A stretch of DNA of 64,000 bases from an uncultured Acidobacteriaceae bacterium. Its GTDB lineage: Bacteria > Acidobacteriota > Terriglobia > Terriglobales > Acidobacteriaceae. Positions 52,072-63,472 of the stretch are shown piece by piece (position 1 is the stretch's first letter; each line of letters starts with the position of its first letter). The notes under the pieces are model-generated. The model ran no database searches, was not told the DNA's origin, and saw nothing but the letters and a program-made list of their open reading frames with translations. The stretch lies in NCBI GenBank assembly GCA_937879855.1, contig CALFMO010000064.1, positions 62,001-126,000 on the forward strand, in the 5' to 3' direction. The translations under genes and the position numbers were made by a program.

Positions 52072-53517
52072 ATGTCAGAGATGACGATCGCGCCCGTTGC
52101 AACCCACGGTTTTTTCGTAGATGGCCGGTGGCGAGAAGACGGCGACGTCGTGGAGATCCGCGCGCCCTACGATGGCAGCGTGATTGCCCGCGTCGTGCAG
52201 GGCCGGCGTGAACACGCCGAGGCGGCCATCGCCGCCGCCGTCAAGGCTTTCGGGACCACGCGCCGTCTCCCGGCCTTCGAGCGCCAGCGCGTACTCCGCC
52301 GAATTTCCGCCTCCATCCTCGAACGCAAAGAAGAATTTGCCCACACCTTGGCTCAGGAAGCGGGCAAGCCCATCAAGGGCGCGCGCATCGAAGTCGAACG
52401 CGCCATCTTCACCTTCAACGTGGCCGCTGAAGAGAGCACGCGTATTTACGGTGAAGTCCTTCCCCTCGACTGGCAGGAATTCACCGCCGCACGCTGGGGC
52501 ATCGTGCGCCGCTTTCCGCTCGGTCCGATCGCCGGCATCACGCCCTTCAACTTCCCGATCAACCTCGTTGCCCATAAAGTTGCTCCCGCCATTGCCGCCG
52601 GCTGCCCCATGGTGCTGAAGCCCGCACCCCAAACGCCGCTCTGCTCGCTGCTTCTCGCCGAGTGCGTGCAGCAGGCGGGCTGGCCCGATGGCGGACTCAA
52701 TGTCCTTCCGCTATCGAATGAAGATGCCGGCCTTCTGGTCACCGACGATCGCATCAAACTCATCAGTTTCACTGGCAGCGTCCCCGTCGGCTGGGACATC
52801 AAGCGCCGCGCCGGAAAAAAGAAAGTCGTTCTCGAACTGGGCGGCAACGCCGCGGTGATCGTTCACAGCGATGCAGACGTCGCCTACGCCGCCGACCGCT
52901 GCGTCACTGGCGGTTTCGCCTACGCCGGTCAAACCTGTATTTCCGTGCAGCGCATTCTGGTGGAACACTCAGTGTATGGAAAGTTCACCGATCTTCTGGT
53001 CGAAGGCGTCAAGAAATTGAAAGTCGGCGACCCGATCGATCCCTCCACCGACGTCGGCCCGCTCATCCGCGAGAGCGACGCCATCCGTACCGTCACCTGG
53101 ATAGACGAGGCCGTGCGTGCCGGCGCGCGCTTGCTTTGTGGCGGCGGCCGCCAAGGTCTCATCGTCGAACCCACGGTGCTCACCGGAACCAAGCCCGAGA
53201 TGAAAGTGAACTGCCAGGAAATCTTTGGCCCCGTGGTCACCGTCGAGCCCTACCGAGATTTTGATCAGGCCGTGCGCCAGGTCAACAACTCTCCCTATGG
53301 CATGCAGGCCGGCGTCTTCACGCGCGACGCGAAGTTGCTCTTCCAGGCCTACGAAGAACTTGAAGTCGGCGGCGTCATCGCCGGAGACGTGCCTTCGTTC
53401 CGCATCGATCAAATGCCCTATGGCGGCGTCAAAGATTCCGGCCTGGGCCGCGAGGGCCTGCGCTACGCCATCGAAGAGATGACCGAACCCAAACTGATGG
53501 TGATGAATCTGCGATAG
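52072..53517 (+). CDS. Aldehyde dehydrogenase family protein
   Basis: An NAD(P)-dependent aldehyde dehydrogenase of about 481 residues. The general-base Glu is in VLELGGNAAVIVH and the nucleophile Cys in AGQTCISVQRI (both as in the superfamily). The nucleotide-site ITPFNFPINLVAHK is near residue 165. The relatives include lactaldehyde, succinate-semialdehyde and phosphonoacetaldehyde dehydrogenases; the exact substrate is open. ATG 52072 (MSEMTIAP) is the start. Confidence 0.92.
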   Translation: MSEMTIAPVATHGFFVDGRWREDGDVVEIRAPYDGSVIARVVQGRREHAEAAIAAAVKAFGTTRRLPAFERQRVLRRISASILERKEEFAHTLAQEAGKPIKGARIEVERAIFTFNVAAEESTRIYGEVLPLDWQEFTAARWGIVRRFPLGPIAGITPFNFPINLVAHKVAPAIAAGCPMVLKPAPQTPLCSLLLAECVQQAGWPDGGLNVLPLSNEDAGLLVTDDRIKLISFTGSVPVGWDIKRRAGKKKVVLELGGNAAVIVHSDADVAYAADRCVTGGFAYAGQTCISVQRILVEHSVYGKFTDLLVEGVKKLKVGDPIDPSTDVGPLIRESDAIRTVTWIDEAVRAGARLLCGGGRQGLIVEPTVLTGTKPEMKVNCQEIFGPVVTVEPYRDFDQAVRQVNNSPYGMQAGVFTRDAKLLFQAYEELEVGGVIAGDVPSFRIDQMPYGGVKDSGLGREGLRYAIEEMTEPKLMVMNLR

Positions 53518-53640
53518 CAGTTCGTGCCAGCGAAGCCGGGTTTGATGCTTCCCACCGTACGTTCGCGCACACGTTGAAAATCTCAGCATTTTTTTTGACG
53601 TTCCAATTGAAATTTTTTTCTGCTTCGAAACTCCAAAAAC

Positions 53641-53670
53641 GCGACAAACTTCGTTGAAAGTATTTATAAT
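53641..53670 (+). promoter_or_regulatory. Probable promoter of the ActA-CoxB operon
   Basis: GCGACA (-35, 4/6) and TATAAT (-10, 53665-53670) with 18-base spacing, in an A/T-rich stretch about 120 bases before the actA ATG. The remaining gap from 53518 shows no gene. Confidence 0.45.
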
Positions 53671-53787
53671 TTCTGGTTTCGCAAACGACTCAGAAAACCA
53701 GTGGGTGGTTTTCTTTTCACCGAACTAACTCAATCAACCGCATCGCGGGCGATCCGCCGGGTCTCTTAAGCCAGATTTCATAAGGGA

Positions 53788-54486
53788 ATGTCGCAGATCT
53801 TTCATCGCAGTACGAATACATTGTCGCGCGCTACCATCTTTGGCGCGGTCTTTGTTCTCGCCGCGCTGACCTGGGTCGCGATGGAGATTCAACGTTCGCC
53901 TTACGTCACCTACGCGGGCGTGCGCAAGACGCAGCCGGTTCCCTTCAGCCATCAGCATCACGTCACCGGACTCGGCATTGACTGCCGCTACTGCCACACC
54001 TCGGTCGAGACTTCGAGCTTTGCCGGTATCCCTCCAACGAAAACTTGCATGAACTGCCACTCGCAGATCTGGACCAATGCCAATCTGCTCGAGCCGGTGC
54101 GCGCCAGCTACAGGTCGGGCGAATCGCTGCAGTGGACGCGCGTGAACCAGCTTCCCGACTTCGTCTATTTCAATCACAGCATTCACATCAATAAAGGAGT
54201 GGGCTGCAACACCTGCCACGGTCCGGTCGACCTGATGCCACTGATGTATCAGCAGGAATCGTTGCAAATGGAATGGTGCCTGGGCTGCCATCGCGCCCCG
54301 CAAAATCATCTGCGCCCGCGTGACCAGGTATTCAACATGCGCTACCAGCCGCCATCCGGCTCGACGCCGGTGGTAGTCGACGGCCAAAGCTACACCGATC
54401 AGGTCAATCTAGGCACGGCCCTGATCCAAAAGTACAAAGTTCGCAGCGTGAAAGACATCACAACCTGCAGCACCTGCCACCGCTGA
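53788..54486 (+). CDS. actA: Alternative complex III pentaheme cytochrome c (ActA)
   Basis: A membrane-anchored cytochrome of 232 residues with an N-terminal helix (ATIFGAVFVLAALTWVAM) and five CxxCH heme sites: CRYCH, CMNCH, CNTCH, CLGCH and CSTCH. This is the ActA layout, which passes electrons from the Act complex to cytochrome c or oxidase. It heads an operon of six Act genes. A stem-loop region separates it from actB. Confidence 0.95.
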   Translation: MSQIFHRSTNTLSRATIFGAVFVLAALTWVAMEIQRSPYVTYAGVRKTQPVPFSHQHHVTGLGIDCRYCHTSVETSSFAGIPPTKTCMNCHSQIWTNANLLEPVRASYRSGESLQWTRVNQLPDFVYFNHSIHINKGVGCNTCHGPVDLMPLMYQQESLQMEWCLGCHRAPQNHLRPRDQVFNMRYQPPSGSTPVVVDGQSYTDQVNLGTALIQKYKVRSVKDITTCSTCHR

Positions 54487-54539
54487 AGTGAGGCCAGCGA
54501 GGAACGAGAAGTAAGCCGCAAGGCGGCGAAAGAATGCAG

Positions 54540-54595
54540 CCCACGGCGCAAGCCGTGGGAAAGGACGCAAAATCTCGAAGGAGCCCCGTAGGGGC
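54540..54595 (+). repeat. Two stem-loops between actA and actB
   Basis: CCCACGGC-GCAA-GCCGTGGG (54540-54559) is an 8-bp stem with a GCAA tetraloop; GCCCC-GTA-GGGGC (54583-54595) follows. They lie in the 133-base intercistronic gap and could protect or process the transcript. Confidence 0.65.
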
Positions 54596-54619
54596 GAAAG
54601 AAACGCAATCCGTAAACGC

Positions 54620-57742
<3,123 letters not shown>

Positions 57743-57745
57743 AAG

Positions 57746-57765
57746 GGCACGGCTTCAGCCGTGCC
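57746..57765 (+). repeat. Stem-loop between actB and actC
   Basis: GGCACGGC-TTCA-GCCGTGCC, an 8-bp stem with a four-base loop, 4 bases after the actB stop. A weaker GGGCTTTAGCCC palindrome follows near 57790. Confidence 0.6.
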
Positions 57766-57819
57766 GTTAGGGCCGAAAAAGCATTCGGGCTTTAGCCCCT
57801 GAGGGACTCCGCAGAACGC

Positions 57820-59193
57820 ATGAGCGAGCAATACAAATCGTCGACCGAACTCGAGCGCGCTCCCGTAATCGAGCCGGGCCACACCTTCGGCACGGTCACG
57901 GAAAAAATCAGCGCCATCGTGCTGACCCGTCCCGCCTCCAACGGATGGTTCATCGGCTTCGGCATCTGCTTCATGCTCACCATGATGCTGCTGTTCGCCA
58001 TCGGATACCTGTTCCTGAAGGGAATCGGCATCTGGGGCGTGACCATCCCCATCGGCTGGGGCTTCGCCATCGTCAATTTCGTGTGGTGGATCGGTATCGG
58101 CCACGCCGGAACTTTGATCTCCGCCATCCTCTTATTGCTGCGCCAGTCATGGCGCAATTCCATTAACCGTTTCGCTGAAGCCATGACTCTGTTCGCCGTG
58201 GCCTCCGCCGGAATCTTCCCTGCCATCCACGTCGGCCGCCCCTGGCTCGCCTACTGGCTGTTCCCCTATCCCAGCACCATGGGCGTGTGGCCGCAGTTCC
58301 GCAGTCCGCTCATGTGGGACGTCTTCGCCGTTTCCACCTACGCCACAATTTCCGCGCTGTTCTGGTTTATGGGTTTGATCCCCGACTTCGCGACGTTGCG
58401 CGACCGCTCCGACAAGCCGGCGCTCAGAATTATCTACGGCATGCTCTCCTTCGGATGGCGCGGATCGGCCCGCCACTGGCACCGCTACGAAACCGCCTAC
58501 CTGCTGCTCGCGGGCCTCGCGACTCCGCTCGTCCTGTCGGTTCACACAGTTGTCAGCTTTGACTTCGCCGTCGGCATTGTGCCCGGATGGCACACCACCA
58601 TCTTCCCGCCCTACTTCGTTGCTGGCGCCATCTACTCCGGCTTCGCCATGGTTCTGATGCTCGCCATTCCAATCCGCAAAATCTACGGCCTGGAAGATTT
58701 CATCACCGAGCGCCACCTGCAGAATTCCGCCAAGGTCATGCTTGCCACCGGACTGATCGTCGCCTATGGATACTTCATCGAAGGGTTCATGGGCTGGTAC
58801 AGCGGCGATCGCTACGACGCCTTCACGCTGTGGAACCGCCTGCACGGCCCCTACGCCGTCCCCTACTGGATGCTGCTGATCTGCAACATCTTTATTCCGC
58901 AGGTGCTGTGGATTCGTAGGCTGCGCACCAGTCCCATCGCACTGTTTTTCATCTCCGGCGTCATTCTTGTCGGCATGTGGCTTGAGCGTTTCATCATCGT
59001 GGTCGTCAGCCTGCATCGCGACTTCCTGACTTCTTCCTGGGGCATGTACTACCCCACGCGTTGGGACTGGATGACCTACATCGGCACCATCGGAATGTTT
59101 TTGGCCGCGATGTTCCTGTTCCTGCGGATTCTGCCCGCAATTTCGATTTTCGAAATGCGCACCCTTCTGCCCGAAGCGGAGGTGAAGGAATAA
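57820..59193 (+). CDS. actC: Alternative complex III NrfD-like subunit (ActC)
   Basis: A 457-residue integral membrane protein of the NrfD/PsrC family with about ten membrane helices. The N-terminal helices contain GWFIGFGICFMLTMM in pieces and HAGTLISAILLL, with RPWLAYWLFPYPST after helix four. It is the quinol-binding membrane core of the Act complex. It starts 77 bases after actB and ends 4 bases before actD. Confidence 0.95.
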   Translation: MSEQYKSSTELERAPVIEPGHTFGTVTEKISAIVLTRPASNGWFIGFGICFMLTMMLLFAIGYLFLKGIGIWGVTIPIGWGFAIVNFVWWIGIGHAGTLISAILLLLRQSWRNSINRFAEAMTLFAVASAGIFPAIHVGRPWLAYWLFPYPSTMGVWPQFRSPLMWDVFAVSTYATISALFWFMGLIPDFATLRDRSDKPALRIIYGMLSFGWRGSARHWHRYETAYLLLAGLATPLVLSVHTVVSFDFAVGIVPGWHTTIFPPYFVAGAIYSGFAMVLMLAIPIRKIYGLEDFITERHLQNSAKVMLATGLIVAYGYFIEGFMGWYSGDRYDAFTLWNRLHGPYAVPYWMLLICNIFIPQVLWIRRLRTSPIALFFISGVILVGMWLERFIIVVVSLHRDFLTSSWGMYYPTRWDWMTYIGTIGMFLAAMFLFLRILPAISIFEMRTLLPEAEVKE

Positions 59194-59197
59194 GGTC

Positions 59198-59734
59198 ATG
59201 AAGCGCGATCCCATCTACGGCATCATGGCCGAGTTCGACTCGGCGCAGGCGCTGGTCGACGCCGCGCACGCCACGCATCAGGCAGGCTACAAAAAGATCG
59301 ATGCCTACAGTCCCTTCCCGGTCGAAGGCCTGGCGGAAGAAATCGGCTTTCATCGCGACGAAGTTCCCCTGGTCGTGTTGATCGGCGGCATCGTTGGCGG
59401 CCTTACGGGATACCTGATGCAGTACTGGATGTCCGCAGTCGACTATCCGCTGAACATCGGCGGCAAGCCGCCGCATTCCTGGCCCGCATTCATCGTCATC
59501 ACCTTTGAGATGACAATTCTGTTCGCCGGAATCTCGGCCGTCTTCGGCATGCTCGCGCTCAATGGCCTGCCCATGCCCTATCACCCGGTATTCAACGTCG
59601 AGCGCTTCTCCTCGGCCTCGAAAGATCGCTTCTTCCTGATCGTGTTCTCCACCGACAAAAAGTACGATCCCATAGCCACGCGCAAATTCCTCGAAGCCCT
59701 AAACCCCCGCTCACTCTCGGAGGTGCCAAGCTAA
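59198..59734 (+). CDS. actD: Alternative complex III subunit ActD (DUF3341)
   Basis: A 178-residue protein with two central membrane helices (VVLIGGIVGGLTGYLMQYW, FIVITFEMTILFAGISAVFG in part). The N-terminal GIMAEFDSAQALVDAAHA is a DUF3341 feature. It fills the ActD place in the operon. Its stop overlaps the actE start (TAATG). Confidence 0.92.
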   Translation: MKRDPIYGIMAEFDSAQALVDAAHATHQAGYKKIDAYSPFPVEGLAEEIGFHRDEVPLVVLIGGIVGGLTGYLMQYWMSAVDYPLNIGGKPPHSWPAFIVITFEMTILFAGISAVFGMLALNGLPMPYHPVFNVERFSSASKDRFFLIVFSTDKKYDPIATRKFLEALNPRSLSEVPS

Positions 59735-60537
59735 TGCCGCACTTCCGCAAAAAGGGCCGTGTGGGGACGGGCGCATTCGCCCGTCCAGGTTTCCTGAGTG
59801 GACCTTCATGTCCTTCGTGGTCAAAGAATTTCGTTGGCTGCCCACGGAAGCCAGCCCCATGGGCCTTCCTTAGTGGACCTTCGTGTCCTTCGTGGTCAAA
59901 GCTTTTCTGCCTGCTGCTGGCAATCACTCTCACCGCCGCCTGCCGCCTCGACATGCACGTCCAACCGCGCCAGAATCCGCTCTCTCGCAGCGACTTCTTC
60001 CCCGACCAGCGCTCCGAACGTCCGCCGGTGGAAGGCACAGTCGCCCGCCGCCAGTTGCACGAAGACACCTATTTCTATACCGGAAAGATTGGCAACAATC
60101 CCGGCGACATGATGCCTTTCCCAGTGACCAAAGAAGTCCTGGACCGCGGCCGCGAGCGCTTCAATATTTACTGCGCCCCCTGCCACTCGCGCCTGGGAGA
60201 CGGCAACGGTTTCGTACCTTCGCGCGGCTTTTCTCGCAAGCCGCCGTCGTTCCACATCGTGCGCCTGCAGAAGGCTCCGCTGGGATACTTCTTCGACATC
60301 ATGACCGAAGGCTTCGGAATCATGCCCGACTACGCCTCGCAGATTCCGCCGCAAGATCGCTGGGACATCGTGGCCTACATTCGCGCCCTGCAGTTGAGCC
60401 AGAACGCGACCATGTCGGATGTGCCCCCAGGCCAGAAGATTCCGTCCGAAGTGCCGAGGTTCCGTGAACCCGGCACGGGAGCCAGTCTGCCGGCAGTATT
60501 GCCCGAGACCAATTCCAAACCCGAGGGAGAGAAATGA
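59734..60537 (+). CDS. actE: Alternative complex III cytochrome c subunit (ActE) with repeat-encoded N-terminus
   Basis: A 267-residue monoheme cytochrome c of the ActE type. The heme site is CAPCH near residue 147, with an axial Met in FGIMPDYASQI. A lipoprotein-like segment (CLLLAITLTAAC) sits unusually far in, near residues 58-70. The first 57 residues (RVGTGAFARP and two FLSGPSCPSWSK units) are encoded by interspersed repeats at 59760-59902. No start codon in frame lies between the repeats and the lipobox, so the repeats appear to be translated. Its stop overlaps actF (ATGA). Confidence 0.9.
   Translation: MPHFRKKGRVGTGAFARPGFLSGPSCPSWSKNFVGCPRKPAPWAFLSGPSCPSWSKLFCLLLAITLTAACRLDMHVQPRQNPLSRSDFFPDQRSERPPVEGTVARRQLHEDTYFYTGKIGNNPGDMMPFPVTKEVLDRGRERFNIYCAPCHSRLGDGNGFVPSRGFSRKPPSFHIVRLQKAPLGYFFDIMTEGFGIMPDYASQIPPQDRWDIVAYIRALQLSQNATMSDVPPGQKIPSEVPRFREPGTGASLPAVLPETNSKPEGEK
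59760..59902 (+). repeat. Repeats inside the 5' end of actE
   Basis: Contains one family A unit (GTGTGGGGACGGGCGCATTCGCCCGTCC at 59760) and two GGACCTTCNTGTCCTTCGTGGTCAAAG units (59801 and 59876). All are read in frame with ActE. Confidence 0.75.
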
Positions 60538-61754
60538 GCGCGGCGCCTGTCAAACTCGATCTGACACCTCCGCCGGTGGTGAAGACCATTGCGCAGCGGT
60601 CACTGATCGTCGGCGTCGTCTTCGGGATTATCGCGCTCATCCTCGCCTTTGTGCGGCCGCAGGAGTTCTATCGCGCCTATCTTCTGGGATTCATGTGCTG
60701 GCTGGGCGTAGCCCTGGGTTCGATGGCAATCCTCATGATTCGCCACCTCACCGGCGGCGGTTGGGGCATGGTCATCCGTCGGATTCTCGGCGCCGCCATG
60801 CGCACCCTTCCGCTGCTGGCGCTGCTGTTCATCCCCGTCATTCTCGGGATGCACAAGCTCTACATCTGGGCGCAGCCTCTGGACCAGGTCTCAGACAAGC
60901 GTCTACGCGAACATCTCGAAGACATCACCAAAACCTATCTCACCACGAACGGTTTCATTCTCCGCGCCATCTTTTATTTCGCGATCTGGAACCTTCTCTC
61001 CTTCTTACTCTCGAAGTGGTCGAAGCAAACCGACCGCGCTGGCGCTCCCGACAACACTGAGCGCTTCAAAGCAGTCGCCGGCCCCGGCCTCATCCTCTAC
61101 GGCTTCACCATTTCGTTCGCCGCCATCGACTGGGTCATGTCGCTCGATCCCAGCTGGATTTCCACCATCTTCGGACTGGTCATTCTCATTGGCGAAGTTT
61201 TGTCCGCCATGTGCTTCGCGGTCGTGGTCGAGCGCATTCTCTTTAACTACAAGCCCATGTCGGAAATGTTGAAGCCCGACTTCGTACACGACCACGGCAA
61301 GTGGATGCTCACCTTCATCATGGTCTGGGCCTACTTCAACTACTCGCAGTGGCTCATCATCTGGGCGGGGAACCTGCCATCGGAGATCACGTATTACATG
61401 CGGCGTTTGAACGGCGGCTGGGGATACGTCGGCCTGTTCATTGTGATCTTCCACTTCGCGATTCCCTTCGGAATCCTGCTGTCGCGCCCGTTCAAGCGCA
61501 ACATCTACAAGCTGGTGTGGCTGGCAGTATGGCTGATGCTGATGCGCTATCTCGACTTGTTCTGGATTATCGAGCCAAATTTTTCGAAAACTTTCACCGC
61601 CACCGTGGCTGACGTAGTCGTACCGATTGCCATCGGCGGCTTCTGGCTCTTCTATTTCTTCCGCAACCTGGGCTCGCTGCCATTGCTGCCAGCATACGAT
61701 CCCGATGCGGTAGAAGTTCTACAGCCGCACCATCATCATCCGGAAAACGCATGA
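60534..61754 (+). CDS. actF: Alternative complex III membrane subunit ActF
   Basis: A 406-residue NrfD-like membrane protein (about ten helices), the second quinol-binding-type subunit of the complex. Recognisable are WAYFNYSQWLIIWAGNLP and GLILYGFTISFAAIDWVMSLDPS in the middle. Its ATG overlaps the actE stop, and its stop overlaps the next start (ATGA), so translation is coupled through the operon. Confidence 0.94.
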   Translation: MSAAPVKLDLTPPPVVKTIAQRSLIVGVVFGIIALILAFVRPQEFYRAYLLGFMCWLGVALGSMAILMIRHLTGGGWGMVIRRILGAAMRTLPLLALLFIPVILGMHKLYIWAQPLDQVSDKRLREHLEDITKTYLTTNGFILRAIFYFAIWNLLSFLLSKWSKQTDRAGAPDNTERFKAVAGPGLILYGFTISFAAIDWVMSLDPSWISTIFGLVILIGEVLSAMCFAVVVERILFNYKPMSEMLKPDFVHDHGKWMLTFIMVWAYFNYSQWLIIWAGNLPSEITYYMRRLNGGWGYVGLFIVIFHFAIPFGILLSRPFKRNIYKLVWLAVWLMLMRYLDLFWIIEPNFSKTFTATVADVVVPIAIGGFWLFYFFRNLGSLPLLPAYDPDAVEVLQPHHHHPENA

Positions 61755-62263
61755 GCAACGAAACCCATCCCGCGAATTCGCCCGGCAACGGCGGCTACGA
61801 GCGCCAGGACGTCGGCGTCGCTCCCGTTGTGTACTTCTTGCTGGCCTTGGTGGTCGCGGGAGGGCTGGTCCACTTCATAGTTTCAGGCTTGTACTCCTAT
61901 CTGGAAAAAACCTCCAAAGCGCAGCAGGCCCCGGTCAGTCCGCTGGTCACAAACGCTCCGTCGGACACACGCCATCTGTCGGCAGATTACCGAGATTATT
62001 TGAAGCAGAATTTTCCCGCTCCGCAGCTCGAAATCGACGAGCGGAATCAACTCGACAGAATTCGCATCGACGAAGCACAAACCCTGAGCACCTACGATTG
62101 GGTCGATCAGAAGGCCGGAACCGTGCGCATCCCGATCGACCGCGCCATGGACTTGCTAGCGCAGCGCGGGTTACCGGTGCGCGCGCAAACATCGAACCAA
62201 TCGTCCGCGACCCCGACGTCGAAGGAAGAGAAGAAAGGAACAAAGAAGGGAACAAAGAAGTGA
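61751..62263 (+). CDS. Small single-helix protein of the Act/oxidase operon
   Basis: A 170-residue protein with one membrane helix (VVYFLLALVVAGGLVHFIVSG, residues about 24-44) and a soluble tail ending in basic KKGTKKGTKK. A helix then YRDYLKQNFPAPQLEIDERNQL is a pattern often seen next to ActF in similar operons, but I know no function. Coupled to ActF by an ATGA overlap; its TGA stop shares bases with the GTG of the Sco gene (GTGA). Confidence 0.78.
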   Translation: MSNETHPANSPGNGGYERQDVGVAPVVYFLLALVVAGGLVHFIVSGLYSYLEKTSKAQQAPVSPLVTNAPSDTRHLSADYRDYLKQNFPAPQLEIDERNQLDRIRIDEAQTLSTYDWVDQKAGTVRIPIDRAMDLLAQRGLPVRAQTSNQSSATPTSKEEKKGTKKGTKK

Positions 62264-63315
62264 GCAGTCACAATTACAATTCAACGTCCGCGGCAACCCA
62301 TGTGGGGACAGCCGCCCCCGGCTGTCCGGTCGAGCGAAGCTCGACTGCCGGCGTCCAGTCCCAACGGAGCATCGTCCTGAGCGAAGCCGTCTTTCAGGCG
62401 AAGCGAAGAGCCTCCTTTGAGCCTGCCGAAGGGATCTCGCGCGGACTAAAGATGACGCTCATGCTCGTGGTCTTGACGGCCTGGAGCCAAGTCTGGGGAC
62501 AGGCCATGACCAAAGGCATCATGTCCCCGCCCGCCAACGTTCGCCCGCCGTATTTGCAGAACGTCGGAATCGAGCAACATCTCGACGCCCAGGTGCCACC
62601 CGATCTCGCCTTCGTCGACGACGCCGGACACGCCGTCAAACTCGCAGATTACTTCGGCAAGAAGCCTCTGATCCTGAACTTGGTTTACTACAACTGCACC
62701 ATGCTGTGCGGTGAGGTTCTCTCCGGCCTGACCGGCGCCATGAAAATGGTGAAGTTCGACCTCGGCAACGAATTCGATGTCGTCACGGTCAGCTTCAATC
62801 CGCAGGAAACACCCGCCATCGCCGCCGCCAAAAAGCAGGACTACCTCAAGCGCTACGGTCGTCCCGGCGCCGCATCCGGCTGGCACTTCCTGACCGGCCC
62901 CGCGGAATCGATCAATGCGCTCACCAAGGCCGTAGGCTTCCAATACCAGTACGATCCCAAGATCCAGCAATACGCACACGCCACCGCCATCATGGTGCTG
63001 ACGCCGCAAGGCCGCATCTCGCGCTACTTTTACGGCGTAGATTTTCCGCCGAAAGACCTCCGCATGGGATTGGTAGAAGCCTCGCAAGGCAAGATCGGAA
63101 ACGCCGTCGATCAAGTCCTGCTCTACTGCTATCACTACGATCCCGCCACCGGAAAATACGGCGCGATCGTGACCAACATGTTGCGGCTTGGAGCTGCCCT
63201 CACCATCCTGGTGCTGGGCTCGCTCCTGTTGATTTTGTTCTGGCTGGAAAAACACGCGCCACCGCGAAAAGCTTGGCGCGAAATAAAGGCAGGTCATAGC
63301 ACCAATGCGCTCTGA
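62260..63315 (+). CDS. Sco1/SenC-type copper chaperone
   Basis: Delivers copper to the Cu-A centre of cytochrome oxidase. The conserved metal motif is NCTMLCGEV (CxxxC) and the second ligand is a His in YAHATAIMVL. A C-terminal membrane helix (LTILVLGSLLLILFWLE) and a hydrophobic MTLMLVVLTAWSQVWG (residues about 65-80) are present. The GTG at 62260 overlaps the preceding stop (GTGA), in line with its operon; it adds about 64 repeat-derived residues (VGTAAPGCPVERS ...). ATG 62452 is the alternative start. It lies upstream of coxB as expected for a Cu-A chaperone. Confidence 0.88.
   Translation: MSSHNYNSTSAATHVGTAAPGCPVERSSTAGVQSQRSIVLSEAVFQAKRRASFEPAEGISRGLKMTLMLVVLTAWSQVWGQAMTKGIMSPPANVRPPYLQNVGIEQHLDAQVPPDLAFVDDAGHAVKLADYFGKKPLILNLVYYNCTMLCGEVLSGLTGAMKMVKFDLGNEFDVVTVSFNPQETPAIAAAKKQDYLKRYGRPGAASGWHFLTGPAESINALTKAVGFQYQYDPKIQQYAHATAIMVLTPQGRISRYFYGVDFPPKDLRMGLVEASQGKIGNAVDQVLLYCYHYDPATGKYGAIVTNMLRLGAALTILVLGSLLLILFWLEKHAPPRKAWREIKAGHSTNAL
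62303..62445 (+). repeat. Two repeat families in the 5' end of the Sco gene
   Basis: Family A at 62303-62350 (GTGGGGACAGCCGCCCCCGGCTGTCC then GTCGAGC-GAA-GCTCGAC), then a TCCTGAGCGAAGC ... GAAGGGATCTC unit at 62372-62440. They are read through if the GTG at 62260 is used. Confidence 0.7.
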
Positions 63316-63337
63316 TAGTTATCACGCGCGAGAAATT

Positions 63338-63438
63338 GTCATCCCGAGCGAAGCCAAGGGGCCTTGCGTAGGGACGGACGCATTCGTCCGTCCTCGGTCT
63401 GCCGGACCGACGAATGCACTCGTCCCTACGTGGGCCTC
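63338..63438. repeat. GTCATCCCGAGCG unit with family B copies
   Basis: TTGTCATCCCGAGCGAAGCC, then CGTAGGGACGGACGCATTCGTCCGTCC and an inverted GGACCGACGAATGCACTCGTCCCTACG. It occupies the gap between the Sco gene and coxB. Confidence 0.65.
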
Positions 63439-63472
63439 GTTTTCTTTTACAAAGTTGTCACTGACTTAACCT

